NCBI GenBank assembly: GCA_965279195.1
Contig: CBDIHP010000048.1
Span: forward strand, 372,001 to 436,000
Reading direction: 5' to 3'
Length of the DNA stretch: 64,000 nt
Origin: CBDIHP01 sp965279195
GTDB taxonomy: Bacteria; Planctomycetota; Planctomycetia; Isosphaerales; Isosphaeraceae
Shown here: piece after piece, positions 1 to 7,774 of the stretch
Position numbering within the stretch: the stretch's first letter is position 1
How the letters are laid out: each line of letters starts with the position of its first letter
The notes under the pieces: generated by a model
The model's input: only the letters and a program-made list of their open reading frames with translations
The model's database searches: none
What the model was told of the DNA's origin: nothing
Program-made: the position numbers and the translations under genes

Positions 1-2962
1 GCGGGCCGAAGGACGAGCGGTCGGACCGGATCGTCATCAGGTAGAGCGTCCGCCTCGGGCTCGCCAGGCTCGTCACCGCCGGGCCGCCGAGGGCGGGGTC
101 GAGCTTGCCCGAGACGGCCAGCATCGCGTCGCGCAGGGCCTCGGCCTCCAGGCGACGCCGGGACATCCGACCGACCAGCCGGTTCTCCGGGTCGAGCCGG
201 ACCGTCGCCGGCCAGCCGATCGCCGACTGCTGATAGGCCCGCGACAGCAGGATCATCCGGTGCATGGTTTTCATCGACCAGCCCGACCGGATGAACCGGT
301 CCGCGAGGTCGTCGAGCAGCTCGGGGTGGCTGGGAGGCTCGCCGAGTGTCCCGAAGTTGCCCGGGGTCTTCACCAGGCCCAGGCCGAAATGCCCCTGCCA
401 GATCCGGTTGACCATCACCCGCGCGGTGAGAGGATGATCGGCCCGCGCGATCCAGCGGGCCAGTTCCAGCCGCCCGCTGCCCCGCTCGACCTGGAATGGG
501 GAGTTCCCCGCGATGACCGCCGGGACGCCCCGGGGGACGATCGGCCCGCGGCGGCGATAGTCGCCCCGGATGTGGATCGGGACGTCGTGGATGCCCTCAT
601 ATTCCGACTTCGGCACGCCCCCATCCTGCGCCACCAGGGCGACCGGGATCGGCGGCGGAGGGTTGGCCCGGAGTTTCTCCAGGGTCGTCCGGACGGTGGC
701 GAGATGCGCCCGAACCTGCCGGGGAAGCTCGCCCTCCGACCTCGGCCTGAGCAGCGCCAGCGTCTCGGCAAGCAGCGGCGACTTCGCATCGGCGGCCTTT
801 AATGCCGTTTGCAAGGCCGCCCGGGCCACGGCGAGAGGCTCGCCCGGAACGGCGCCCGAGGCGGCGTCGAGGATCGCGTCGTTCCAGGCGTCGAAGACGA
901 GCGTCCCGGCCGGCTCGCTCAGGCGGTTCGTCGGGACCGACGCGAACCGCCAGGGGCCGGGACGATTGGGGTCGAGGAACCGCGGCAGGGTGTCGGCCGC
1001 GAGGTCCCAGGCCTTCGAGCCGTCGGCCGTCCGGATCGCCAGGCGGACGGTCGTGGTGTCGCAGGTGTGCTCCGCGCCGGGGTGGATGAGCAACCGGATC
1101 GTGTCGCCGGGCCGGACCAGGATCGGCTTCGATTGGCCGATGGAGACGTTCTTGCTTGTGCCGTTGGCCAGTGCCTCGCCCGCGAGCGTCCGCCGGGCGC
1201 GACCCTGGCGGTGTTCGATGGACCAGCGGATGCCGTCGCCGCCGGCGGGGTCGGAGTCGATGATGCGGGCATCGATCCGGATGCCGCCGCCGACGGGGCT
1301 GGCCCAGTCGATGGCGACGGCCCGGTCCGGGCTAGGGTGGACGCTCACCGCCTTCGCGGGGAGCTTGAACGTGAGGTACGTCTCGTCCTTGTCGGTCAGG
1401 TTGGCGGCGGCGGAGGGGAGGTCGCCGGGTGCCTTCCAGGCGACGAGGCCGGCCTTGCCGCCGTAGTTGGTCTCGGGGATCGAGAGCAGGCCCCCCGGCG
1501 GCCCGGATCCCAGCCGACCGACCCACTGACGAAGGAGCCCGGCGGAGAGCCCGCGACGGTTCGCCTCGGCGTCGAGATTGGCTTCGTTTGGCTCGTTCGT
1601 CTGGGCCAGTCGCCAGGCGGCTTCGAGGTAATCGGCCGTCCGGGGGAGTTGCTGGCGGGCGAACTGGTCGAAGGCCGAAGCGGTCTCCGACTTCAGCCGG
1701 ACGTCGAGTTCGACCAGATCCTTCCTGTATTTCTCGCCGGCGGCGACGACCGAGGCGGGGACGATCGGTGTGCGGAGTAGTGGGGAGCCGCCGGTCTTGA
1801 TGCCGGGCTCGGGGAGGATCCTGGTGCTGAAGAAGATGCCGGCCAGCCCGTAATAGTCGCGCTGGGTGATCGGGTCGAACTTGTGGTCGTGGCAGCGGGC
1901 ACAGGCGATGGTCAGCCCCATGAAGGCCCGGCTCACGACGTCGATCTGGTCGGCGACGACGTCGGTGAGCATCTTCTCCTTGTCGGCGTCGCCGGTGCCC
2001 CACTCGCCGATGGTCAGCAGGCCGGTCGCGACCATGCCGTCGACGTTCACCCCGCCGGGGGAGTCGGGCGGCAGCAGGTCGCCGGCGATCTGGCGGACGA
2101 TGAACTGGTCGTAGGGCATGTCCCGGTTCAGGGCGTTCACGACCCAGTCGCGGTAGCGGTAGGCCTCGGCGATGTCGGTGTCGCCGCCGATGCCCCGTGC
2201 ATCGCGGGAGTCGGCGTACCGGACCACGTCCAGCCAGTGACGCCCCCAGCGCTCGCCGTATCGGGGGGACGCGAGCAGGCGGTCGACGGCCTTCGCGTAG
2301 GCGTCGGGCGAGGCGTCGGCGAGGAAGGCGTCGGTCTCCTCGACGGTCGGCGGCAGGCCGGTGAGGTCGAAGGTGACCCGGCGGAGGAGCGTCCGCTTAT
2401 CGGCCGGCGGGGCGGGCTTGAGCCCCTCGGCTTCGAGCCGGGCGAGCAGGTAGCGGTCGATGTTCGTCAGCGGCCACTCGGCGTCCTGGACCGCCGGCGG
2501 CCCGACGACCTTCACGGGCCGGAGCGACCAGTGGTCCTTGCTCGCGACCGTTCGGCCCGGTTTGGAAATTGGGTTTGTTCCCGCAGTTTTTTTCCCGGAC
2601 TCCTCGGGCCAGGCGAGTCCGTCGGCGACCCACTTGGTCAGGTCGCGGATCTCCGACTCCGACAATTTGCCCTTCGGCGGCATCTTCGGTTCGTCGATGT
2701 ACCGGACGGCCGCGATCAGGGGGCTTTCGTCCGGCTTGCCGGGCAGGGCGGCGGGGCCGGAGTCGCCGCCTTTGAGGATCGCCTCGCGGCTGTTGAGTTT
2801 CAGGCCCCCCTTCGCCCCCTTCTCGCCGTGGCACTCGCCGCACTTCTGGACCAGCACCGGCCGGATCCGGGACTCGAAGAATTGAGCCCGATCGTCGGCG
2901 TAAGTGACTGCGGCGATGAGGTTCAGGGCGAACGCCAGGGCGGCGAGGCGGGAGATCGTCAT
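1..2962 (-). CDS. PSCyt1-PSCyt2(DUF1549)-PSD1(DUF1553) planctomycete cytochrome, 3' end outside window
   Basis: The reading frame opens at ATG 2962 and stays open to the window edge (about 987 residues). A Sec-type signal (residues 1-22) precedes a PSCyt1 haem site, CGECH (C41, C44, H45). Next come PSCyt2 (motifs such as RHWLDVVRYADS and CARCHDHKFDP) and a long beta-rich middle region. The C-terminal PSD1 part includes RGDYRRRGPIVPRG and, near the window edge, SPRRTLYLMTIRSDRSSFG, so only a short tail is missing. The family is abundant in planctomycetes, is exported, and is often linked to polysaccharide or sulfatase clusters; its biochemical role is not settled. Oddity: a TTGGGTTTGTTC repeat (2565-2592) is read in frame in the linker after PSCyt1. 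The gene is divergent from the PHP gene, with 190 bp between them holding both promoters. Confidence 0.93.
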   Translation of the reverse strand, partial: MTISRLAALAFALNLIAAVTYADDRAQFFESRIRPVLVQKCGECHGEKGAKGGLKLNSREAILKGGDSGPAALPGKPDESPLIAAVRYIDEPKMPPKGKLSESEIRDLTKWVADGLAWPEESGKKTAGTNPISKPGRTVASKDHWSLRPVKVVGPPAVQDAEWPLTNIDRYLLARLEAEGLKPAPPADKRTLLRRVTFDLTGLPPTVEETDAFLADASPDAYAKAVDRLLASPRYGERWGRHWLDVVRYADSRDARGIGGDTDIAEAYRYRDWVVNALNRDMPYDQFIVRQIAGDLLPPDSPGGVNVDGMVATGLLTIGEWGTGDADKEKMLTDVVADQIDVVSRAFMGLTIACARCHDHKFDPITQRDYYGLAGIFFSTRILPEPGIKTGGSPLLRTPIVPASVVAAGEKYRKDLVELDVRLKSETASAFDQFARQQLPRTADYLEAAWRLAQTNEPNEANLDAEANRRGLSAGLLRQWVGRLGSGPPGGLLSIPETNYGGKAGLVAWKAPGDLPSAAANLTDKDETYLTFKLPAKAVSVHPSPDRAVAIDWASPVGGGIRIDARIIDSDPAGGDGIRWSIEHRQGRARRTLAGEALANGTSKNVSIGQSKPILVRPGDTIRLLIHPGAEHTCDTTTVRLAIRTADGSKAWDLAADTLPRFLDPNRPGPWRFASVPTNRLSEPAGTLVFDAWNDAILDAASGAVPGEPLAVARAALQTALKAADAKSPLLAETLALLRPRSEGELPRQVRAHLATVRTTLEKLRANPPPPIPVALVAQDGGVPKSEYEGIHDVPIHIRGDYRRRGPIVPRGVPAVIAGNSPFQVERGSGRLELARWIARADHPLTARVMVNRIWQGHFGLGLVKTPGNFGTLGEPPSHPELLDDLADRFIRSGWSMKTMHRMILLSRAYQQSAIGWPATVRLDPENRLVGRMSRRRLEAEALRDAMLAVSGKLDPALGGPAVTSLASPRRTLYLMTIRSDRSSFGP
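2565..2592. repeat. Family E repeat (AAATTGGGTTTGTTCCCGCA) inside a CDS
   Basis: The sequence AAATTGGGTTTGTTCCCGCA matches copies at 44365-44504 and, more loosely, near 62983, 63046 and 63152. Here it is read on the minus strand as a TNPIS-containing peptide at about residues 123-132 of the cytochrome, between the PSCyt1 and PSCyt2 domains. Confidence 0.6.
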
Positions 2963-3152
2963 GGCAGGCGGGCCTTGCGGGACGGCCGGAATCCGCCTCG
3001 GCCGGGGCGACCGGGCGTTTGTTGACCCATTGTTGAATATGACGACCCCGGGCGAACGACGCAAGCGCGGGTCGGGTCGACAGTCCCGGGCGGCTTGCCT
3101 TACAGTGGAGTCGCCAGGACGCACATCCGCGACAGTTCCCCTGAGGATCCCG

Positions 3153-3794
3153 ATGCCGACGTTCGACCACCACGTCCACACCGCCCGCCACTCGCCCGAC
3201 AGCGCCATCGACCCCTACGTGCTCCTCGAACGCGTCCGCCAGGCGGGGCTCTCGGGCGTGGTGATCACCGAGCACGACCACCAGTGGGCCCCCGAGGAGC
3301 TGGCCGAACTCGCCTCGCACGCGCCGGACCTCGTGGTCCTCTCGGGCGTCGAGGTCTCCGCACGAGAGGGGCACTTCCTGGTCTACGGCCTGCCGGACCT
3401 GGGCGAGGTCGGGCCGGGCATCCGCCTGCGGGAGCTTTCGAAGGTCGTGGAACGTCACCAGGCCGCGCTCGTCGCCGCCCACCCCTACCGCTGGGGTCAG
3501 GACTTCGACGGCATCTACGACGAGCACGGGGGGATCTTCCACGCCTTCGAGTTGGTCAGCAACAACGTCACGCCCGACACCCGGGCCAAGACGCAGGCCC
3601 TGCTCGACCGCCTCGGCGGCGCGGCCGCCACCGGGTCCAGTGACGGCCACGAGCACGCCGTCGTCGGCTGCTACCACAGCGAGATCGCCGACCCGGTCCA
3701 CAGCATGGCCGACTTCGTCCGGGCCCTCCGCAGCCGCCGCGTCCGCCCCCGCTGGTGCCCCGGCCTGCCGCAGGCGGCAGGGCCGGTGGATTGA
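3153..3794 (+). CDS. PHP-domain metal-dependent phosphoesterase
   Basis: 213 residues. The N-terminus carries the PHP metal-site signature DHHVHT (H6, H8). It continues with ITEHDH, a GVEVS segment (the conserved Glu), AAHPYRW and a late SSDGHEH, which together give the His/Asp/Glu set of the polymerase-and-histidinol-phosphatase fold. PHP proteins hydrolyse phosphoester substrates, and stand-alone copies of this length are often nucleotide or phosphosugar phosphatases; the substrate cannot be read here. The ATG at 3153 was chosen because the homology starts there and GAGG lies about 6-7 nt upstream. The open frame extends further upstream but is not protein-like. The protein is probably cytoplasmic, since no signal peptide is seen. 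Confidence 0.85.
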   Translation: MPTFDHHVHTARHSPDSAIDPYVLLERVRQAGLSGVVITEHDHQWAPEELAELASHAPDLVVLSGVEVSAREGHFLVYGLPDLGEVGPGIRLRELSKVVERHQAALVAAHPYRWGQDFDGIYDEHGGIFHAFELVSNNVTPDTRAKTQALLDRLGGAAATGSSDGHEHAVVGCYHSEIADPVHSMADFVRALRSRRVRPRWCPGLPQAAGPVD

Positions 3795-3819
3795 TGGGTT
3801 GAGGGTGAGGCTCCGAGCC

Positions 3820-4320
3820 TCACCACGTCACCGGTGCCCCGAAGAGCCGGCGGAGCAGGGCGATCTGGCCGGTGTGGACCATCTCGTGTCGTGCGGCCCA
3901 GAGGATGGCCTCGAAACGGGTCGTCGCGATCGCGTGGGCCGGCTCGGTGAGGATGTCGAGGCTGGCGTCGTCCAGCTTCGGCAACTCGGCCAGGACCGCC
4001 TCGTGGACCCGGTCGAACACCGCGCGGATCTCGCCGGCCGACGGATACTTCGACGGATCCGGGTCGGGCGTGGACCCCTTGCCGAACAGGGGCACATACC
4101 CCGGCGGCAGGATCGCGGCGTCCGTCGGCCGGTCGCCCCAGATGCGGATGGACGCCAGCCGGAACTCGGCCACCGCGAGGTGACCGACCTGCCAGGCGAC
4201 GTGAGTGACCCCCTGCTCCGGCATCCGGAACCAGTCCGCCGGGTCGATCTTGTCGAGGGTCGCGTTGGTGTAGGACCGGGACGACCGCAGGCTGTGCAGG
4301 GCGAATTCGAGTCGGGTCAT
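3820..4320 (-). CDS. DinB-family protein
   Basis: 166 residues, all-alpha, with the DinB/YfiT-type histidine pattern: THVAWQVGHLAVAEF in the first half and ARHEMVHTGQIALLRR near the C-terminus. Those histidines normally bind a divalent metal in the four-helix bundle. DinB proteins include bacillithiol or mycothiol transferases and many uncharacterised members; nothing here indicates a substrate. The start at 4320 (MTRLEFAL) is supported by AAGGAA about 7 nt upstream; a longer frame reaching 4662 runs through the palindromic repeat at 4401-4539 and is rejected. Confidence 0.82.
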   Translation of the reverse strand: MTRLEFALHSLRSSRSYTNATLDKIDPADWFRMPEQGVTHVAWQVGHLAVAEFRLASIRIWGDRPTDAAILPPGYVPLFGKGSTPDPDPSKYPSAGEIRAVFDRVHEAVLAELPKLDDASLDILTEPAHAIATTRFEAILWAARHEMVHTGQIALLRRLFGAPVTW

Positions 4321-4400
4321 GGGCAGTTCCTTGTTGAGGGGGCGTATTCGAAGCGTCAACCCCACCGACAATTCGACCTGCCTGGCAGGTTCGGACGCCC

Positions 4401-4539
4401 GGAGTGCGGAAGCTCGCTTCCGCTCTATGCCTGCGGGAGCCTGCTCCCGAGAAGAGGCATCGAGCCGCTCGTCAAGCGTACGATCGAGCACGCGAAGCGA
4501 GCTTCGCGAGAACCGAGCGGAAGCGAGCTTCCGCACTCC
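4401..4539. repeat. Family A palindromic element, copy 1 (139 bp)
   Basis: The element begins GGAGTGCGGAAGC and ends GCTTCCGCACTCC. Inside are four hairpins in series: GCGGAAGCTCGCTTCCGC, GGGAGCCTGCTCCC, GCGAAGCGAGCTTCGC and GCGGAAGCGAGCTTCCGC. It fills the space between the 5' end of the DinB gene and the 3' end of sixA. Confidence 0.85.
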
Positions 4540-4549
4540 ACGCCTTCGA

Positions 4550-5035
4550 TCACGCCCGGTAGAACTGCCTCGGCCGGGCGATCCAGTCGATCTCGAAGCG
4601 GTTGTCGCGGTCGTTGCGCAAGGCGGCGAGGCCCCCCTTGCGGAGTTCGCACAGCGGGGCACCCACCCCGGGGGCGACGAGCCGGTTGATCAGGTCGGAC
4701 AGGCTCGGGTTGTGGCCGACGAGCATCAGCGACGACTCGGTCCGCGAGGCCAGCCACTCGGCGACGGAGTCGGCCGAGACGCCCGCCCGCAACGCATCCG
4801 AGAACTCCAGTCGGTCTTCGAGACGGAGACGCCTGGCGACGATCTCGGCCGTCTTCTTCGCCCGGGGCAGGGGGCTGGAGACGATGGCATCCAGGCCGAG
4901 GCCCAGCCTCTTCAGGCCGCGGGCCACGACCCGCATCGATTGCCTCCCCGCGCGGGTCAGCGGGCGGTCGTCGTCCTCGATGCCCGGGCTGCCGTGGGGG
5001 ACCGCGATGCCGTGTCGGAGTAGGTAGAGCCGCAT
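4550..5035 (-). CDS. sixA: Phosphohistidine phosphatase SixA-like
   Basis: 161 residues of the histidine-phosphatase (phosphoglycerate mutase-like) fold. The catalytic RHG is at the N-terminus (LYLLRHGIAV), followed by the SSPLPRAKKTAEIV block and the second catalytic histidine in MLVGHNPSLSDL. Length and motifs match SixA, which removes phosphate from histidine on phosphotransfer domains such as ArcB or on PTS proteins; the partner here is unknown. It is cytoplasmic. The hypothetical gene at 5094-5657 lies just upstream on the same strand, 58 bp away. The 3' end lies 10 bp from the family A element at 4401-4539. Confidence 0.88.
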   Translation of the reverse strand: MRLYLLRHGIAVPHGSPGIEDDDRPLTRAGRQSMRVVARGLKRLGLGLDAIVSSPLPRAKKTAEIVARRLRLEDRLEFSDALRAGVSADSVAEWLASRTESSLMLVGHNPSLSDLINRLVAPGVGAPLCELRKGGLAALRNDRDNRFEIDWIARPRQFYRA

Positions 5036-5093
5036 GGTGCGCCCTTTCAGGTTGCGTGGAAGCCGGAGAGAGCCCCGGGCGGGCGGGGCGATC

Positions 5094-5657
5094 CTAAACG
5101 TCCACGTGGATCAACTCGCCGCAGCCCATCTCGTCCTCAAGCTCGCCCTCGGACACGTAGCGAAAACCGAACCCGACCGAGCAGGCCGGCAAATTCAGGG
5201 CCCGGGCGAGATCCTCGTGCCGGTCGCAGGCGAAGGCATAGTCGACGCTGCGAAGGATGTCCTCGATCTCGGAGGGATCCGCGTCGGGCCTCAGGACGCC
5301 GCAGAGCGTCCCAGCATCACCGTCCCCTCCAGGGCCGTCGTCGAACAGGCCTGGGGCCGAGTTATACGAATCGGCGAGGTCCCCGCGATCAAAGAGCCAG
5401 TACCCGAGCAGGCTGTCGTCGTGATTGAGGACGGCGAGGACCGGTAGGCTGAGGTCGCGTGAGAGCGTGGTGCCCACGGCGAGGATTTCGCGATCGTCCT
5501 GGCTGTCGGACGCCTCCTCGTAGGCCACGACGAATCCCCCCTGGTCCGAGGTGACGAAGCCCCGCCTGCAGGCTCGCTTCAGGGATTCGGCGACCCGTTC
5601 GGGCTCCGCGCCGGGGATCGAGAAGTTGACGAAGAAGTTTCCCAAGATGCCTCCCAT
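5094..5657 (-). CDS. Hypothetical protein
   Basis: 187 residues from the preferred start at 5657 (MGGILGNFFVNF). The protein is acidic and soluble, with no signal peptide and no motif I can assign. It has an N-terminal beta/alpha pattern, a Gly/Asp-rich loop around the middle (DDGPGGDGDAG) and a late segment with FACDRHEDLARALNLP. The general look (short soluble acidic protein starting MGG.L.NF.V) resembles proteins annotated as immunity or SMI1-like, but I cannot support that name. A longer start at 5708 is possible. No strong Shine-Dalgarno precedes either. Confidence 0.6.
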   Translation of the reverse strand: MGGILGNFFVNFSIPGAEPERVAESLKRACRRGFVTSDQGGFVVAYEEASDSQDDREILAVGTTLSRDLSLPVLAVLNHDDSLLGYWLFDRGDLADSYNSAPGLFDDGPGGDGDAGTLCGVLRPDADPSEIEDILRSVDYAFACDRHEDLARALNLPACSVGFGFRYVSEGELEDEMGCGELIHVDV

Positions 5658-5770
5658 CGAAGGCTGGTGGGGTCGAAGTCGGACGCCCGCCGATGTCTCC
5701 CGTTGCACAGGAGATACCGGTGGGCGTCGGATCGCAAGGGGGAGCTTGCGAGGAATGGATCAATCGGCGA

Positions 5771-6778
5771 TCACGGATTGACGTTCAAGGTGGCCGAGAC
5801 CTCAATGGGGGCCTCGCCGGGGATGTCGGTGGTGATCTTGAAGGTCTTGCGGATCACACCGGCGGCGGCCTTGCCCTCGGGCTTGTAGTTGAGGGCGAGG
5901 ATGTGCAGCGGCTTGGCCGTCTTGTCGGCGTCGGCGAGTTTGAAGCCGTCGCCCTCGCCCTCGATCTTGACGATCGTGAACGGCTTGGAACTGCGGACGA
6001 TGAACCGGCCGTTGGCACCGGCGGCGTTGACGTTGCCCATCGTCAGGACGCTCGGCGTGGCCGCGAGGTCGCCGACGACCTGGGCGGTCACCAGCACGGG
6101 GACGCTGGGGGTCTCGGGGTCGTTGGTCAGCAGGCGGATCTCGTCTCGGATCATCCCGGCCGAGGCCTCGGGCTTGATCGAGACGTTCATCATGTAGCTG
6201 ACCTGGTCGCCCGAGCGGGCCGTCTCGCGGAGGCTCGCGTTCAGGACCTTGCTCGCCGAGACCATCTTCACGACCCGCCAGTTCGGCTGGGTGACCCGGT
6301 CGATGGTGAGCGAGAGCGTCGGCGACTGTCCGCGTGCGATCGTGCCGAAGTCGAGCGAGCCGGGGTTGAGGACGACGTCGCTGAGGATGTTCGACGACAC
6401 CCCGAGGCTGACCTCGGCCTGCTCGCCGCCGGCCTGGAGGTTGACGTAGAGGATGGTGGACTTGCGCCCGACGAAGTTGCGGGTGTCCATCTGGGCCTCG
6501 ACGACCGCCGTCTGGCCCGGCTGGACGACCGAGGCGCTGGCGATGCCGCTGGTGCAGCCGCAGGAGACCCGCAGGCCGACGATGGTGATCGGGGTGTTCA
6601 GGCGGTTGGTCAGCACGAACGGGTGCCGGACCTTGGCGCCGCGGGGGACTGAGCCGAAGTCGTGGGACCCTTCGGAGAAGAGCGAGTTCGACCAGTGCTG
6701 GGCCCGGGCCTCCGTCGCCCAGCCGCCCCCGATCGAAAGCAACGCCGCGAAGACTATCAGGTTCGATGACCGGCCCAT
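5771..6778 (-). CDS. DUF1573-domain exported protein
   Basis: 335 residues. A cleavable signal peptide (about residues 1-27, ending ATEARAQ) is followed by a DUF1573 immunoglobulin-like domain with HDFGSVPRGAKVRHPF and the characteristic SCGCTS cysteine pair. Two further beta-sandwich segments follow (LDFGTIARGQ and a C-terminal repeat). DUF1573 proteins are exported ASH/Ig-like proteins, common in planctomycetes and Bacteroidetes, of unknown function. Start 6778 is fixed by AAGGAGG 8-9 nt upstream and by the signal peptide; the open frame continues another 530 bp upstream without protein-like content. Confidence 0.88.
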   Translation of the reverse strand: MGRSSNLIVFAALLSIGGGWATEARAQHWSNSLFSEGSHDFGSVPRGAKVRHPFVLTNRLNTPITIVGLRVSCGCTSGIASASVVQPGQTAVVEAQMDTRNFVGRKSTILYVNLQAGGEQAEVSLGVSSNILSDVVLNPGSLDFGTIARGQSPTLSLTIDRVTQPNWRVVKMVSASKVLNASLRETARSGDQVSYMMNVSIKPEASAGMIRDEIRLLTNDPETPSVPVLVTAQVVGDLAATPSVLTMGNVNAAGANGRFIVRSSKPFTIVKIEGEGDGFKLADADKTAKPLHILALNYKPEGKAAAGVIRKTFKITTDIPGEAPIEVSATLNVNP

Positions 6779-7079
6779 GGCCTTGGCCTCCTTGCGCGAA
6801 TCCTCAACGCAACGGGATCCTGTCCCGTGCGGACATTGATGGGAGATCGTCCGCCCCCGGCCCGGTTCTGGATGCATCCGGGTGGCCCGGATCGTCCCGA
6901 GGCCGGGTCGTGCCCGTCGTGCCCGACCTGCCGCGAAACCCCGACCTGCGGGTTCTTCCGGAGGTTCTGGCCGGGCCGGTCGCGACGGGCGGTCGCCCCA
7001 ACCGGAGATGGGATTGGACCTTCGAGCCGTGCCACGCGAAGAGGGCGGGAAAAAACGGCGAATCGACCGGTCGGGCGGG

Positions 7080-7107
7080 TTGATCCCGGGCGCAGGGCGT
7101 CTATAGT
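7080..7107 (+). promoter_or_regulatory. Candidate sigma70-type promoter for the structured RNA
   Basis: TTGATC (7080-7085) and TATAGT (7102-7107) are separated by 16 nt. Transcription would begin near 7114, just before a run of hairpins that ends in a strong terminator at 7348-7389. Confidence 0.5.
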
Positions 7108-7243
7108 TCCTCTGTCGGTCGGACCTACACCCCGCCCGGCATATCCGGGTCGTGCTGACGTAGTACGACGGGCTAGAGCCCACTCCCACCCGAGGCTGGA
7201 CTCCCGTGGGACTGGGATGTCTTAGCGTAAAGGAGGTGACTGC

Positions 7244-7276
7244 GTGTGTAGTGAGAACCAGAGGCGGCTCGCCTAA
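7244..7276 (+). CDS. Possible 10-residue mini-ORF within the structured RNA
   Basis: GTG start at 7244, TAA at 7274-7276, encoding MCSENQRRLA. The Shine-Dalgarno AAAGGAGGTGA is unusually complete and well spaced, which is the only reason to take this frame seriously. There are no aromatic codons and no obvious regulatory codon run. It may be a leader or decoy ribosome-binding site rather than a functional peptide. Confidence 0.3.
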   Translation: MCSENQRRLA

Positions 7277-7347
7277 CGGCTGCCGACGGGTTGCCCGTCG
7301 GGCAAGCCGCACCCTTCGCTGAGTCGGTATCCGACTCCGACTTCAGT

Positions 7348-7389
7348 GGCCCGGCCCGTGACTACACACGGGCCGGGCCGATTTTTTTT
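7348..7389 (+). terminator. Strong intrinsic terminator of the structured RNA
   Basis: Thirteen-base-pair stem GGCCCGGCCCGTG / CACGGGCCGGGCC (7348-7360 and 7367-7379) with a 6-nt loop, followed by GA and eight T residues (7382-7389). Confidence 0.92.
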
Positions 7390-7454
7390 CCCGGGCCCTG
7401 TCTCCCGGGCACAACGTCTCGACGACCCGCAATATCCGCCGCGCTTGTAGTCCC

Positions 7455-7483
7455 TTGTCTTTTCCACTCACCGATTCTAAAGT
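7455..7483 (+). promoter_or_regulatory. Candidate promoter of the aroF leader
   Basis: TTGTCT (7455-7460) and TAAAGT (7478-7483) with a 17-nt spacer, placing the start of transcription near 7490, about 33 nt before the leader-peptide start. The -10 box is imperfect. Confidence 0.4.
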
Positions 7484-7522
7484 GTTGGCATCGACCCCTT
7501 GAAACAGGACAGGTTCCGCGAC

Positions 7523-7633
7523 GTGATCCGTTCATTTGCGAGCTACGAGTACTTTACGGACCGCCTCTGGTGGTGGCGCGGGGTGTTTACCTCGTCCCCC
7601 AGCACAGGTCACCGGGCTCGTTGCGTCGCGTAA
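7523..7633 (+). CDS. Aromatic-amino-acid leader peptide of the aroF attenuator
   Basis: 36 codons from GTG 7523 to TAA 7631-7633. The peptide contains Phe5, Tyr8, Tyr10, Phe11, three consecutive Trp (codons 7568-7576) and Phe22, so eight of its first 22 residues are aromatic. That composition, the position directly upstream of an intrinsic terminator and a DAHP synthase gene, and the mutually exclusive pairings described for the attenuator make it a regulatory leader peptide of the trpL/pheL kind. The Shine-Dalgarno is weak (AGG about 9 nt upstream). The peptide is unlikely to have a function of its own. Confidence 0.85.
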   Translation: MIRSFASYEYFTDRLWWWRGVFTSSPSTGHRARCVA

Positions 7634-7712
7634 GACACGATCTTCCGCGAACCCTCGATTCAAACCGAGACGCCCCGGACCTGTGCCACAGGCTCCGGGG
7701 CGTTTTCGTTTT
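7567..7712 (+). promoter_or_regulatory. Transcription attenuator controlling aroF
   Basis: Three segments can pair in alternative ways. Segment 1, CTGGTG (7567-7572, over the Trp codons), complements CACCGG (7610-7615). Segment 2, GCACAGGT plus CCGGG (7602-7616), complements ACCTGTGC and CCCGG (7674-7686) in the 5' arm of the terminator. Segments 3 and 4 form the terminator itself. A ribosome stalled at uncharged Trp codons would cover segment 1 and free segment 2 to form the antiterminator; normal translation favours termination. This is the classical attenuation logic. Confidence 0.82.
7671..7712 (+). terminator. Attenuator terminator before aroF
   Basis: Outer stem CGCCCCGG / CCGGGGCG (7671-7678 and 7695-7702) with inner CCTG/CAGG pairing, followed by the U-rich stretch TTTTCGTTTTC. 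It sits 38 nt after the leader stop codon and about 60 nt before aroF. Confidence 0.88.
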
Positions 7713-7774
7713 CAAGGCCACGTACGCATCCACACTTTTCCCTTCGACAGTTCGCCAGCGGAGGACGGGATACC

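Larger units (their letters stand above)
7114..7389 (+). ncRNA. Candidate structured RNA with embedded mini-ORF
   Basis: About 275 nt between a promoter-like pair and a strong intrinsic terminator, with no gene. Local inverted repeats can be seen: CCCGGCATATCCGGG, GTCGTGCTGACGTAGTACGAC-type, GGGCTAGAGCCC, GGCGGCTCGCC, a larger stem around GACGGGTTGCCCGTC (flanked by CGGCT/AGCCG), and GAGTCGGTATCCGACTC. In the middle sits AAAGGAGGTGA (7229-7239), a full complement of the usual 16S rRNA 3' end, 4 nt before a 10-codon frame. I recognise no known family (not tmRNA, RNase P, SRP RNA or T-box). It could be a small regulatory RNA, a dual-function RNA or a 5' leader whose gene has been lost. Confidence 0.5.

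Noticed and set aside
260..3025. Long plus-strand frames opposite the cytochrome gene
   Set aside because: Compositional shadows (Arg/Gly/Asp-rich, no domains) typical of high-GC DNA; the minus-strand frame has coherent PSCyt1/PSCyt2/PSD1 motifs throughout.
7244..7390. Second attenuator acting on aroF from the structured-RNA region
   Set aside because: A strong terminator and a new promoter-like element separate it from the aroF leader, and the 10-codon frame has no aromatic codons.
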